A stretch of 64,000 nt of DNA, from contig JADDMT010000015.1 in the NCBI GenBank assembly GCA_021401465.1, positions 186,001 through 250,000 on the forward strand. Reading direction: 5' to 3'. Shown piece by piece: positions 34,377 to 46,355 of the stretch. Each line of letters begins with the position of its first letter. Within the stretch, counting starts at the first letter, position 1. The stretch comes from Teratosphaeria epicoccoides. Its lineage: Eukaryota; Ascomycota; Dothideomycetes; Mycosphaerellales; Teratosphaeriaceae. Made by a program: the position numbers and the translations under genes. The notes beneath the pieces were generated by a model. That model searched no databases, was not told where the DNA came from, and worked only from the letters and a program-made list of their open reading frames with translations.

Positions 34377-34997
34377 GACTGTTGCTTTCGCAGTTGCGAG
34401 GTGGTTCGTGGAGAAATTTTTTGGTGGTCAGGACTATGATGATCTCTGGGGTGTGATAGGAGAGTTTTGTGTGTGTGTGTGTGTGTGTCGCGGTGAGATG
34501 AGTTCCAATTTAAGTCTGGGTCAACTCGTAGTCTTGAGAACCTGGAAGTGACAGAATTTCTTTTAAGATATGGAGGTGCTGTTGGCAGTGAAGCATCCAA
34601 ATTTTTCGGCCCGGGCGATCAGCTTGCCATTCACTTACCACTGCCGATCAAGTAAACAACACACCGCACGGATTCTCAAACGGGCCTCAGGACCCATTTT
34701 CACGTGCAATCAGTGACTCGAGTGGTCATCTGTCGATATTTCGTTCCGTCGTGTATCATGTGAAGTCGCGACTCGACGCTGAGAAATGCACCGATGACGG
34801 ACTGCTGACTTCATCGCTGTGGAGCGGCCCAATATGTTGCATGTGCTGATGCTGCCACATCGATCTATGAGCGCCAGCGAACGTAATAGTAAAAACTTCG
34901 GTCAAAAGCTGCGGAGAGGCAAGTCTCTCAGTACCATCAGACCTTCGCGCCACGACCCTCGTGCCAACCTTTGTATCACCTCCCCAGCATCATCAAC
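34377..34997. promoter_or_regulatory. Divergent ADE1/SDR promoter with (GT)n tract
   Basis: The gap contains a GT microsatellite (about 34,468-34,488), a CACGTG E-box (34,701-34,706) and one TGACTC (34,714-34,719), the core bound by Gcn4/CpcA- and Bas1-type factors in yeasts and moulds. Whether they act on ADE1, the SDR gene or both is inference. Confidence 0.4.
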
Positions 34998-36039
34998 ATG
35001 TCCAACAAGCCCGTGACTGCGTACAAACAGTGGGAGCAATTGAAGCCGCAGTCTCAGACCGGAGGCCCAGGAACAGACAAGGACCTGGACCCGGACGCGA
35101 GCTGGACGCAACTCGAATTCTTCGATGACGAGGGAAACCCATCTCTCAAGGAGTATGAAGGCCGTGAGCTTTTGAAGGACAAGGCTGCTATCGTTACTGG
35201 TGGCGACAGTGGTATTGGGAGAGCGGTGGCCATCCTCTTCGCGCGGGAGGGCGCCGACGTAACGTTTGTGTACCTCCCAGAAGAGGAGGAAGATGCCAAG
35301 TACACTGTTCAGCAGATCGAGCAGGCCGGAAGGAAAGCGTTACCTCTTGCGCTGGATGTCCGAGAGGCGGCAAACTGCAAGAAGGCCGTTGATGTGAGTA
35401 CCTCCTAGTTGCATTGGCTATGATCAATCTAAGACTGACGCTCTACAGGAACACATGAAGAAATTCAGCAAGCTCAACATTCTGGTCAATAACGCCGCCA
35501 TGCAGGAGATTTGTGAGGTGAGTCTTCTGGGTGTCGGTGTACCTAGCATCGCTAATGACTAACGAGGGACGCAGGACTTCAAGGACATCAACCTAGAAGT
35601 TGTCGAGAAGACATTTCGCACGAACATCCTCGCTATGATGACCATGGCCAAATACTCTCTACAGCACATGAAGCGCGGCTCGGTCATCATCAACTCCGCA
35701 TCTGTGGCTGCATATGCCGGCAACCCGACCATGATAGACTACAGCTCAACCAAGGGCGCCATCGTTTCCTTCACACGCACTCTCGCTCAGAACCAGGGAC
35801 CAAAGGGCATCAGAGTCAACGCAGTCGCGCCCGGCATCATCTGGACGCCGCTCCAGCCAGCCACGAAGGGCAACCCGAAAGAAGCGATGCAGGGTCTTGG
35901 TGTCGGCATGGCACCTCTGCCACGTCCTGGTATGCCGGTGGAATGCGCTACAGCCTACGTTTTCCTTGCATCGCCACTGGGCTCGTACACGACTGGCGAG
36001 ACCATTCACGTGACTGGCGGCATGGAGAACCAGGGGTAG
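34998..36039 (+). CDS. NAD(P)-dependent short-chain dehydrogenase, YghA-like
   Basis: Three exons (34998-35393, 35449-35517, 35575-36039) give 309 residues. The classical SDR marks are present: TGGDSGIGRA (cofactor loop, about residue 68), NNAA (about 146) and the active site Ser...Tyr-x3-Lys in DYSSTKGA with Ser in IINSASVAAY. The C-terminal GETIHVTGGM is typical. A 55-residue N-terminal extension before the Rossmann fold (QWEQLKPQSQTGG) and the ending match the YghA/general-stress SDR group of bacteria and fungi. The substrate is unknown; aldehydes or sugars are plausible. Cytosolic: no signal or membrane segment. Confidence 0.85.
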
Positions 36040-36096
36040 AGTACGTAGATCGTGTCATTCGGGGTTGCATGGTCGATAGCTAGATGGATAAGTTAT

Positions 36097-36139
36097 ACCC
36101 TCATGTGCATACAGCTGCGCCTTGTATGCACATGAGGGT
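36097..36139. terminator. Perfect 17-bp inverted repeat (hairpin) downstream of the SDR gene
   Basis: Arms 36097-36113 and 36123-36139 are exact reverse complements with a 9-nt loop, 58 bp past the SDR stop. It could fold in the 3' UTR of the SDR mRNA or mark a repeat remnant. A terminator role is only a possibility in a eukaryote. Confidence 0.4.
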
Positions 36140-36210
36140 TTAACTTTGAGTCGTCGCATGCGGCCAAACACCTCTTTTCAACTTCTTCGAGCACGTCGAG
36201 GATCTTTTCC

Positions 36211-37195
36211 CTACACTGCCTCTCCGATCGCTCCAATTCGTGCCGATGGCTGCCACGCGCCTTCCACGTTGACCTGTGTCCCTGCCTGTGGTGCGGTCCG
36301 ACCAGGGCGGCTGCGAGGAAGTGGCCGACCTGCAGGTCTATGATGAGGATTGACAAATCGCCGGGTGAAGTATCCGGGCATCTTGCACCGTCCGAAGTCA
36401 AGCAACCACCGAGCATCGCGGGCGCAGCCGTCTCTGGTCAAAGCCTGAGCGCAGCGTAGAATTGTCCAGAACAGGAAGGATGCACAGGTACCGCTAGGCG
36501 GATGCAACAGATTACGGACGAATGGCGAATCTTCATAATGGTTCTGAGTATTCCGGAAGAATGACAACACCGGATGCACGTTTGGCTTTTCGGGGTGGTG
36601 AAGAAGAAGCGTGCCATGGTACCATTGTCTTTCTTCGCCTTGCCTTATGATCTTTGGTAAGAGCCGCAGCCATTGGTAGAAATCGGATTTGCAAAACGTG
36701 AGCCTGTCAAGGCATGCGAACTCTCGAATCAGCGATGTGCAAATGCCTCTCAGCGGCACACATTGCGCAAATGACGAATCTAATGCGGAAGCCCTGTAAA
36801 CGACATCACAAGCCTGTCGTAGACCATGCTGATGACTGGCTGTCAGGTAGATCTTCGCTGCAGCGAGCGACTTGAGCACGACCGCCTTCCACTGGCGCTG
36901 TCCAATCGGGTTCAAATTCTACGACGCAGCTGGAGTGTGAGGTACGCACATCCGCTCCCAGAGGTACTCATCCGAATCTCCCACGGCAAGACAGTGCACT
37001 AAATACTGCAGCAACGCAGGATATAAGGCAATGTCATAGCGGACAGGCCCTTCGACCTGGAAAATCCATTGTAGGGCCCGCTGCCCAGGCCGATGGGCGA
37101 GGTAGCATTGCTTTATCGAGGGCGACCACTTGAGTCTGTCGGCTGGTAAATCATGTGCGATGAAATTCTCCAATGCCGTCTGAGCTCTGGTAAGA
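36211..37195 (-). pseudogene. Conserved-looking hypothetical protein with one in-frame stop
   Basis: A frame runs from about 37195 to 36211, broken only by a TAG at 36921-36919. Both halves have the same style (LAHRPGQRALQWIF and YPALLQYLVHCL before it; FYQWLRLLPKII after it). No intron of usable length removes the stop: the nearest GT-AG pair is 27 bp. No ATG lies near the 5' end of the frame, so the first exon may be missing. I do not recognise the family. Either a recent pseudogene by a single change, or a sequencing or readthrough case. Confidence 0.45.
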
Positions 37196-38670
37196 TCGCT
37201 TTAGCTTGCCTCTGTGGCATTAAAGACCCTAAGAGTGTCTTCGTCCGAGTGATGATGATACGATCTATGAGGTATATGTCAGGTTAGGTCGTCTTCTATG
37301 ATGTGTATACTTATGCAAAGATGAGAGGGAGGCAAGCAAGGCTTGTGGGCCCAGCATCAGCAGCCAAGAACCCAGACCCCGTGACGCCAAACGACAGTCC
37401 GGCAATGACCGAATGAAGGCACGCCAGGCTTAGGCTCCTCAACTCGTGATGCTGTCTCCTAGTTCGATCTATCGGGTGATCGCATGTCATAGAGGGACAA
37501 GTGGAGTGGTCGACCAGAAATGATTGATGGCATTACCGGCTCGCTTCGCATTATCACACCCATCTCGAGGCAACAGTGAGCACAGCCCGTCTCAGGGCCA
37601 TGCAAATGTGCATTCTGCCGTCCAGCGCGAACGACAGACTGCAACAGAACATCGGACCGATGTCTACCAGATCGACCTCAGACAGCTGAGCGCAGTCGCT
37701 GACCAGGAGAAACCGCGAAACATCTCAAATGCATCCGCGACACACAGCACCCAGAACCGATCTCATCATGCAGCCGGTTGATGCAAGCGAGCAGGTACTT
37801 GACTCCCGGCAAAGATGACCACAACCAGACTCTTCCTCTACTTACCCATATGCCCCCTGTCGACCGGCTCAATCCGATCAGATTGCTGCAACACCCTCAC
37901 AAACACGATCCTATTATTTATGATAGCAGACAGCTGGCCAGAATACATGCGAGGACCTGAGAATGTCATCAATGCCTGCTGCCCATGCCGGTGTTTCAAG
38001 AGCCCAATTCTCACTTACCTCTACGGAATGACGGATAGTCCCAGGCCTTCGGACTCCTCTCGGCCCACCTCTGCGGCCTGAGCTGCAGCGCCTCGTCGTC
38101 CCGGACTGGAGATTGCATCAGCGAACCATCACGATGCAAGCCGTCACGGGAATCTACTCACGATCGTTCCATCTCTGCATCGATAGTCTTCTTCATGTAC
38201 CCCACCTGTAAGCGGAGAAGGCCATGGCGCTTGAGGCGTTGCAGCCATGTCCTCGTCAACGGGTTTCGCGGCGGACAGACCAGAACGGCGAAAAGCCCCG
38301 GCGTGCTTCAGGCAGACAACTTTGTCCTCCGCCGGTTCCACGGAGCGTGCTACTGTTGCTGCTAATGTCTTCAGTCAAGCCACCAGCGACATGGGAGCCC
38401 CCACGGCCTCTGTCGCGCGTGCTGCGCGCGCTAGCGAAAGTTCCTAGATCGAAAGCTTGGGTACGTTAGAAACATTCGAAGATAGAAAATCAGGAATTAG
38501 TCAGAGGACAGGCCACCAGAGCAAGGAACTCAAGACTGCGAAGGAGAAGAAAAGAGCTTGGTCGCCCTCCAAAGCTGGCACCAGCATGCGCGGTGCAGCT
38601 TGCGCAATATTCAGGCCATCCTGCAAATGTATTTGATATCTGCTTCCGTGATGTGCGGCTCTGGCTCCGA
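37196..38670. other. Intergenic, no supported gene
   Basis: Short frames occur (for example 38247-38447, 66 codons with an ATG), but none has motifs or flanking evidence. The APC5 3' end borders the right side. Confidence 0.4.
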
Positions 38671-41316
38671 TCATCCTTGCTGAAGTATCTGGGCGTACAA
38701 TGCCTCTCCTTGGGCAGCTAAGCTGTGATCGCCTGCCCATTGTGCCAAACGAATCTTCATAGCTTGGCATTCAAGCATGCCAGCTCGATCTTCAAGCCTC
38801 CTGTATACTGTATCGACGTAAGCTTTGAAGGGCTCATATCTCACATGTCCCGACAGAATGCTTACCCTCTTTGCCGCGGTCTATGAATGCTTCAGCTATC
38901 CGCAAGGTTTGCGACTGCTCCATTGAGCCAGCCTGGCATGTATACCCTGCTATTCCAACATGACTCTCGCCGATGATTGTGAGAGACTGGGCCGTCAGAT
39001 GACTCTGTCGAGTCTCCATCATCTGATGGCTCACGTCAGTAGGCGTTTTCTAGCGATCTAAAATAGTAGTATTACCAATGGCATGGCAGATGCAAGCAGA
39101 GCTCTGCTTGCATTGAACTCTTTTAAGTCATTCAATATGTTTGCAAGAGCTGCAATTGCTTCCAGGGCCGTTGGAATCAGGTGCAGCCGCTCTGCAGTCG
39201 ATGCTGCACGTAGCACAATAGAGAAGGCCTTCAACGGTTGCTCTGCAGCTGCGAATATGCGTGCCTTGAGCACAAGAAAGTGCAGGCGCTGTGCAACATC
39301 TGCTGAAAAGTCAGAATAGACACAAGAGCGACTCGGACATTCGCGAACCTGATCGTGCATTTGCCTTCAGCTGCTTAATGCGTGCGTTGATGATGCGAAG
39401 TGCTTCGGTCAGCTCTCGTCGTTGTATTAGCCATTCCACTTCAAGTAGCTGAATCTCGTACTCCATCTCTGGGTCGCCAAAGGAACGAAGTGGTCGCAGT
39501 GCCGCAAGGAAATGACGTGAGCTATCTTCATCGTCCCTGTCAAATTGTGTGATTAGCAAATATTCAGAAAACACAGCAAGTGACCATACCGATGAATGCT
39601 CCGTCCGAGTTGAACAAGCAGCGAGAATCCTACGACTCGTTGCTGAAGCTTGAGTACACCATCTGCAAGCAGACTCATGTCGCCAAGCAACTCCAAGGCC
39701 GCACCATATTGCCCGACTTGTCCAAGCCCATACGCCAGCCTACATGTAGCGCGCACGCGATCTGTAATAGGTGAGAGATTGTCCATGTTGGCCGCAAGAC
39801 CTTCGTAGATCCTGTCGGTAAGACTGGCTTGCCCTGCAAGAGTTAGCATTGGGACACTGTGCCATATAAACGTCTAGAGATCACCTAGCCGATCGACCGT
39901 TGCGCTGTGGAACAGCCCAGCAGCAGGCATGAGGGTGCGGAGGTCATGCTGCACATTGAGAAACATTGACTGCACAATCAATTCTGCTGACTTTGCATTG
40001 CTGCCACCCTAGGCGAGTTGTCAGCCGACACTGCCTCGAGGCGACCGATGCTGCAGACTGACACGGTACATCTCGAGCTTTGATTCCTCCAGAAGAGTGC
40101 TGCTTAGCAACGACCAATTCCTTGTGTCTTTCGCTTTGTTTTTGAGAAAGATGATCTCGTCTTGCTCGCCGCCCGCAGCCAATCCCGACAGAGCACCGAA
40201 GGGCGACAAAGCGTTTGTTGGTTTGGCTTGGCGCAGATAGAGGAGCCAAGAGAGAGCAAAGTTGAGACAGCCAGTATCATGATTCTCTCGCGCTGCTACC
40301 AGTCAGCCATGACGGCGAAAGTGTCTGCCAGTATTTGCTGACTGACCTGTGGCGATGCACTCGTCCATAGCTTCTATACTCTCCTCCCAACAATCAAAGT
40401 CGGCATGCAGCACGCTGAGATGCAGCAAAGCGTATTGGTAGTAGACCCGCACGTTTTCTGAGCCGCTCTTGGTGACTAGTGAGTAGTCGAAATAGCGATG
40501 AAGGCTTTCGAGCGCCATCGTGTGCTGGCCCGCCTTCCAATGCTCGAAGAATGCTAAGAAATGTCGAAGGGAGTGAGTATTCTGGTCAGACTGGAGAACG
40601 ATCCACTCCCGGATCTTTCCTTGGACCTCATTTGGCAGTCGTGTACCAAGTTTCTGTAGACGATGAATCGAGGCCGTGAGAAGACGGTCTACATCTTCGG
40701 CGCTGACTCCAGCTTCAGCGTGCTGTCTGGAGGAGTCGCGTTGCCAAGCAGAGGAGCTGGCAGCGATATCATCCAGGTCGATCTGATATTTACGTGCTGC
40801 ATCAGGATTTCTGCTTGCCCAAGTGTCATATGTAGCAGCACGGAACGACACGAAACATTCCCAAAGATTCTGCGTATCGTTGAACTGTAATCTGGTGAAC
40901 TCAACACCGCATCGACGGAGGAACTGCCCGATTGGCGATGCCCGCGTGATGGCGATCCCAGCCGCCTTTTCAGCTGGTCGATCCGATGCTATAAGCTGGG
41001 CTAGTTGCTCAAAGAAGACATGGAGTGCGTCAAGTCCAAGGAATGCCCACACGCGAGACAAAAAGTGGTCGTAGAGACTGCGACCCGGAACGCCAGACTC
41101 CAAGTGCCTGAGCGTGCTTGCTAGTGCAGAAGCATCTTGATCAAGATAGCCAAGCAGGTCCCTCAGCTCTGTCTGCTCATGCTGGGTGGTCGCGTGTATG
41201 CGCGAAGCGATGAAGGACAGCAGAGGCAGCCCGGCGCTGGATGCCCCCTCATCAGATAGGTAGATGACGATCAGGACCAGTGTGCACACCCGTCCTGGAG
41301 TCAAGTAGCGCGGCAT
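38671..41316 (-). CDS. apc5: Anaphase-promoting complex subunit 5
   Basis: Eight exons (41316-40347, 40295-40063, 40008-39885, 39833-39590, 39536-39349, 39302-39076, 39022-38866, 38807-38671) total 760 codons, 759 residues, and every junction has GT and AG. The most diagnostic block is ALESLHRYFDYS ... YYQYALLHLSVLHADFDCWEESIEAMDECIATA, just before the first intron; this is the APC5 signature, followed by TPR-like helices to the end. APC5 is a scaffold subunit of the APC/C ubiquitin ligase in the nucleus. It begins head-to-head with APN2, a linkage known beside ascomycete MAT loci, which supports the locus call. Confidence 0.88.
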
Positions 41317-41850
41317 TCCGGCGGGATGTCATGCTGTGTGCAGATGCCAGATGCAACATCAATAATCAAAGTGTTGCTACTCAATGCTCGCGCCAAGATC
41401 TGCGCTGACATCATTGCACCGTTGTGTTGTAACACGGATTGTGTGTGGCAACTGAGTCGATTCATGTGCTGGTATCAATGATTCTTATGACACAGTTGAT
41501 GCTGGCAGCGTGTCTCGCTGATGGTGTATTGAATGCATGACTATCTACAGTAGTGACCATTTATGTGATATTTGATGTGTGTCTTGGCGCTCCACGTCAC
41601 GTGATAAGGCGGATCTACAACACATTGGATACGAAGTTACATGTTCCTCTCGGGTACGGAGTAGATGATAGATGCAAGTGCATTGTGCATATCCTCATCC
41701 TCCCCACGTGACAATCGTGAATTTGCTACTCCGGTCGCTTGATCTTCATAAAGACGTTCGCTCCTTGCTTGTGTCGGCATGTCTGTTCAGGGAGATGAGT
41801 TCGACAGGCGACCGCTATTCGACGCCGATTGAGACCCGCACATCGCCACG
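41317..41850. promoter_or_regulatory. APC5/APN2 divergent promoter with two CACGTGA sites
   Basis: 534 bp separate the two start codons. CACGTGA occurs at 41,598-41,604 and 41,705-41,711, matching the bHLH (Cbf1-type) core. Role is inference. Confidence 0.4.
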
Positions 41851-43858
41851 ATGAGGCTCACAACTTGGTGGAGTATCGACATGCGACAAGAAAACACAAG
41901 TCCAGCTACTAACGGCTATACTGCATAGGAACGTCAATGGCATCCGGAACCCGTTCTCCTACCCACCATGGAACACCCAGCGCACCTTCCCTGCCATGTT
42001 CGACGGTCTTGGCAGCGATATTGTAGTCATGCAAGAGCTCAAGATACAGCGCAAAGATCTGCGGGATGATATGGTGCTTTTGGAAGGATGGGACTGCTTC
42101 TTCAGCTTGCCGAAGCACAAGAAAGGCTACTCGGGCGTTGGCATCTACACGCGCAGCAGTACCTGTGCGCCAATCCGCGCCGAAGAGGGCTTGCTGGGCG
42201 TGCTTCCTTCGCCTTCTGGCGTTCCCTACTGCGACTTGGCAGAAGAGGAGAGCATCGGAGGCTATCCCAATGCGCTCCAAATTGCAGAACTAGGTGTAGA
42301 TCCGGCTCTGCTCGATGCGGAGGGTCGATGCCTGGCGGTCGAGTTTCCCGCCTTCGTCCTGCTCGGCGTGTACTCTCCCGCAAATAGCAATGGACTGCGT
42401 GATGACTTCCGCTACGGCTTCATATGTGCTCTTGACTGCCGCATTCGCAATTTGATTCGGAACGGCAAGAACGTTGTCCTCGTTGGTGATCTGAACGTTT
42501 CCCGCGACGAGATGGACACTGCGTCGGCTGCAGAGGACATGCGCAAAGCTGGCATATCACATGAGCAGTACATCTCGACACCGAACAGACGCATCTTCAA
42601 CCAGCTACTCCTGGGGGGCGAAGTTGCAGGAGAGCGCGACGAGGGCCGCGAGCGTGGTGTGCTCTGGGACACAACTCGCGCTTTCCACCCCGAGAGGAAG
42701 AGCATGTACACCCACTGGGAGCAGAAGGTGAACGCGAGACCCGGCAATTTTGGGAGCCGTATCGATTTCGTGCTCGTGTGCGAAAGCATGCAGCAGTGGA
42801 TGAAACATGCCAACATTCAGGAAGGGCTGCACGGGTCAGATCATTGTCCCGTCTATGCAGACTTCAAGGATGACGTTGAAGTTGGTGGAAGGCGACGCAA
42901 GCTAATCGATCTCATGAACCCCCCCAACACATTCTCGGAGGGCGTTCGGTTGAAAGATTGGAGACTTCAGGACTCGCCCGCATTCTCCGCGAAACGAATG
43001 CCAGAGTTCGATAAGCGGCGAAGCATCAAATCTATGTTTGCAGCACCAGCCTTGAAGAAAGCACAATCATCAGTTTTATCGGCAGCCACCGATTCATGTT
43101 CGGCTCTGCCATCAGAGGATGCTAACTTGAAGCCCAATTTAACACCCGTCAAATCTGACACCGACACAACAAGCGCTACACCTTTGAAGCGTAAGTCACC
43201 AGCGAGTGCGGCTCAGTCGAAGCCTGTCAAAAAGCAGAACACGTCGACCGATGCACCGAAGTCAAAAGGTCAGCAGAGCTTGAAGGGCTTCTTTCGGAAA
43301 GCAACACCTGCTGCTGGATCTCGAAAAAAGCCGATCCCGGAATCACCTGGCCCTCTGGAAGCTGGGTGTGGTGATGTGCCAGCGCAAAACCATGAGCACG
43401 CAAGTTCCACAAACGAACCTCCACCAAAGACAGGTTTGCACACCAACGGCACAGGAGAGGCATCCAGGAAAATACAGAATACGTCCATTGACCATCAGAA
43501 TCATTTCGACGACCCCGGAACATCAAGCTCAGCCCTGGGCGAGCCGGAGGAAGAGCCCAACGTCTCGCCGTCCCACTTCTCTGCAAAGCTCGAAGCAGTC
43601 GAGCAGAACCAAAAGTCCTGGAACACCCTGTTCTCCCGCCCTGTGGCGCCGCTCTGCGAAGGCCACAACGAGCCGTGTAAGTCTATGCTCACGAAAAAGA
43701 AAGGAAGCAATCAAGGGCGCAGCTTCTGGATGTGCGCGCGACCGTTGGGACCGAGTGGAAACAAGGAGCGTGGAACCCAGTGGCGCTGTCCGACTTTCAT
43801 CTGGTGCTCGGATTGGCAGGGTAGGAAGGGGGAGGAGAAGCCATTGGAGCCTGGTTGA
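41851..43858 (+). CDS. apn2: AP endonuclease 2 (DNA lyase)
   Basis: A 17-nt first exon (41851-41867) is joined by a 61-bp intron to 41929-43858, giving 648 residues. Splicing yields MRLTTWNVNGIRN, the proper exonuclease III-family start. Catalytic marks: Asn in NVNGIRN, Glu in VVMQELK (about residue 40), Asp and Asn in GDLNVS (about 190) and SDHCPVYAD (about 309). A basic linker holds a PCNA-binding PIP box (QQSLKGFF, about residue 454). A C-terminal GRF zinc finger follows (CEGHNEPCKSML ... RSFWMCARP ... WRCPTFIW, about 580-635). It repairs abasic sites and 3'-blocked ends in the nucleus. APN2 commonly flanks MAT in Pezizomycotina. It ends 763 bp before the 3' end of MAT1-2-1, convergent. 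Confidence 0.93.
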
Positions 43859-44621
43859 GCGGTTGTTGGTGGGAGGGCTGAGAGAGGGGTCTTGTGCGGC
43901 TGCTTGTCATCGAGGAAAGGTGAGGGCGGACAGTGGTGGAGCGGTGTGGATGAGATGGTAGACTGTAGCGCAATGGCGACCCATAGCTTGGTCATTCTGC
44001 GACGCATTCCCGGCAAGGACTGATTCATCAATGGAAAGAGGTCCCAGCAGTGGTTTCTCGCGGTGGCCTGTCACATGAGGAGAGGTCGGTCCAGCCTGGT
44101 CGAGCGAGTGCGCGTGAGGCGGTAGAGCGCAATGTCCTTGCGCTGGAGCGTGTGATGTCGCGATGTACTGTTCAGGGCCGATGTATCTTTGGGAGTGAGT
44201 GCGGCGACTATCGCGAGTTCTGTTTGCTTTTCTGTCGTTGGCTATTCTACAAGTGTCTCTGCCTCCACGTGCTGCCGCTGCCTTCGGTGGACTGTAATCC
44301 TCCTTCGGTGCCTGGGCCTGCAGTGCTAGTCTGACATCCTCGCAGCTTCAGTTGTAATTATGTTACAGTAAGTATGTATAAAAGCATTTCAAGTTCATTA
44401 TGCCGACGACGCAGCCATCTGTGTGCAAGTGACTGTGTTATTGAGTGTGCTGGGTTGGGTGATGTTGTCGCTTGATGCCTCTGTTCAGGTCGCAAGACCT
44501 CCAGCGACGGCAAGATGGTTATGGTATATAGTGCATGGCGTGTCTGCTTGTGCGCAGGGCCATGGTGTTGTTGATGCCGGCCTTTATCTCAGCAGCCAGG
44601 TGGCATCGAAGCAGACACTGC
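43859..44621. other. APN2 to MAT1-2-1 convergent intergenic region
   Basis: This holds both 3' ends; the idiomorph boundary may fall here. No gene was recognised. Confidence 0.5.
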
Positions 44622-46050
44622 TCACTGCTCAGATGTGTTGACGAAGAAGTCGAAATCGAAGGCAGCGCCCTCAGTGAGATAGAGTGGGTCTTGGTCGCCG
44701 AATGATGCATTGCCAGCGCCATTGAAGGTATGCGTGAGGCCCTCGTTGCTTGTGCCATTGTTGTTTGGGCTTGGGCTGTTGTTGCCGTGGAGGTCGATGA
44801 ACTGGTCGAAGTCGATCTCGAGGAGGTTTTGACGCACGACCTCCGCCATTGGGTCGAATACCATCGCGTCTGTGCTCGTGGTGGCAGCATCTGGTGCAGA
44901 GATCTCGTCGAACACAGCACTGGTATCGACGGCGCGTGCTGGGAGATCAAAGCGCCTGGTGTCGTCGACGAAGCCGCCATTGACAACCGGCTGACAGACA
45001 ACCGCAGGACCGCGGACGCTGTGGCTGATGCCGACCGACTGCGCATTGCCCGCTGAGTTTGGATTCGGCTGTGGGAGCGGGTGATGCAGCATGTTGAACT
45101 CCTCGAGCTGAGTACGGAGCATGGCATCTGAGTCATGAGCAGCGTCAAAGCTCATGAGGCCTGGGACCGTGGTCGCATTGAGAGTGGGCGGTTGGGTGCT
45201 GTACTCTGTCCCGAACTGCGTGACCTGCAGTGGGTCGTTGCCCATGCACTGCCTGAGGTTCTTGTCAAGCATTGCGATGGGATCGAAGTCGTCTGGAAGT
45301 GGCTGCTGGACCGAGAAGCCGTCGCCGTTGTTTTCTTGGGCCTTTGCGGCGAGCTTGGCCAGCTTGTTCTTGGTCATACGCTTCTTCTTCTCGGACGGCT
45401 TCCTCGGCTGGTATTGATAGCCAGGATGATCACGCTCGTGCTGACGCTTCGCGTCTTCGGCCTTGCGCTTGTATTCCTCACGGACTTGGTCGCTCTCAGC
45501 TCTCCACTTGTCGCCAATGATGACGGCTAGATTGGCGTTAGTTATGTGCTGTAGACAAACACGATCCGTTGAAAGGACTTACAGATGGCGTTGTTGTGCA
45601 GGCCAGGGTTCTCCGCCACGACCCTCGGATGCCATTCCTTCCGGTAGATGATGAAGGCGTTCGGTGGTCTAGGTACCTTAGAGCCATCATTCTTTGGAGC
45701 CGGGACTGCTGGCTTCACGGGCATAGAGCCAAGTGGCATCAGAGTGACCGCGTTGGCGCTTGCGTTCACTGAGACCGCGAAGCGAGTGCGAGTGGAATTC
45801 CTAACCAGTGCGTCAGTCTTACACATATCGTGACATAGCTAATGGGCTGTGCATACTCAATGTGCTTCTTCAAGACCTCAATGCCGTCCGCGCCAAGGAT
45901 TGTTATCTTCGTGAGTGGGACGATAGGCAAGCCAATGCCATTTCTGAGCTGCTCCTTGATGCCCTCGAACGCCTCAGCGTAGCTGCCCAGCAGCTGTCCT
46001 GCCGAAGCAGATGATAGATTCGGTTGCGGTGTCGTGTGCTGGACTGCCAT
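44622..46050 (-). CDS. MAT1-2-1: Mating-type protein MAT1-2-1, HMG box
   Basis: Three exons (46050-45857, 45800-45583, 45526-44622) encode 438 residues. The MATA_HMG box spans about residues 107-176: KVPRPPNAFIIYRKEWHP, then AENPGLHNNAIS, then GDKWRAESDQVREEY. The second intron interrupts a Ser codon (residue 138) in the box, the position conserved among Pezizomycotina MAT1-2-1 genes. A basic tail (SEKKKR, about 182-187) follows, and then a long acidic, Asn/Gln/Asp-rich C-terminus that could activate transcription. The protein is the master regulator of the MAT1-2 mating type, switching on pheromone and receptor genes. It is head-to-head with the homeodomain-like gene, 305 bp apart. Confidence 0.95.
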
Positions 46051-46355
46051 GGTCAATTCGGTTCGATGGAAGCTGGTGATGATGTATTGTAGGTGATGGA
46101 CAAGGGGTGCGGAGTGTGCAAGAGTTAGAATGTTTTGCGCAAGAAAAGGTCGAAATCGAAGTGCGTCTCATCGGCGAGGAAATGTCGGTGGCTGGGAGCT
46201 CTGCCAACGACCCCTGCGAACTCTAAAATTTTGTGACACAGTTGCGCGCGCCCACGGCTGCTTTCACATGCGGGGGCTCGAATCAGAACAACTCACATAT
46301 TTCCGGTCTTGTTGCGCCTGTCGACACTCAACGTCTTCCCACCGTGCTCATTAAC
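46051..46355. promoter_or_regulatory. MAT divergent promoter
   Basis: A gap of 305 bp lies between the starts of MAT1-2-1 (-) and the homeodomain-like gene (+). Joint control of the two is likely but inferred. No specific binding site is claimed. Confidence 0.5.
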
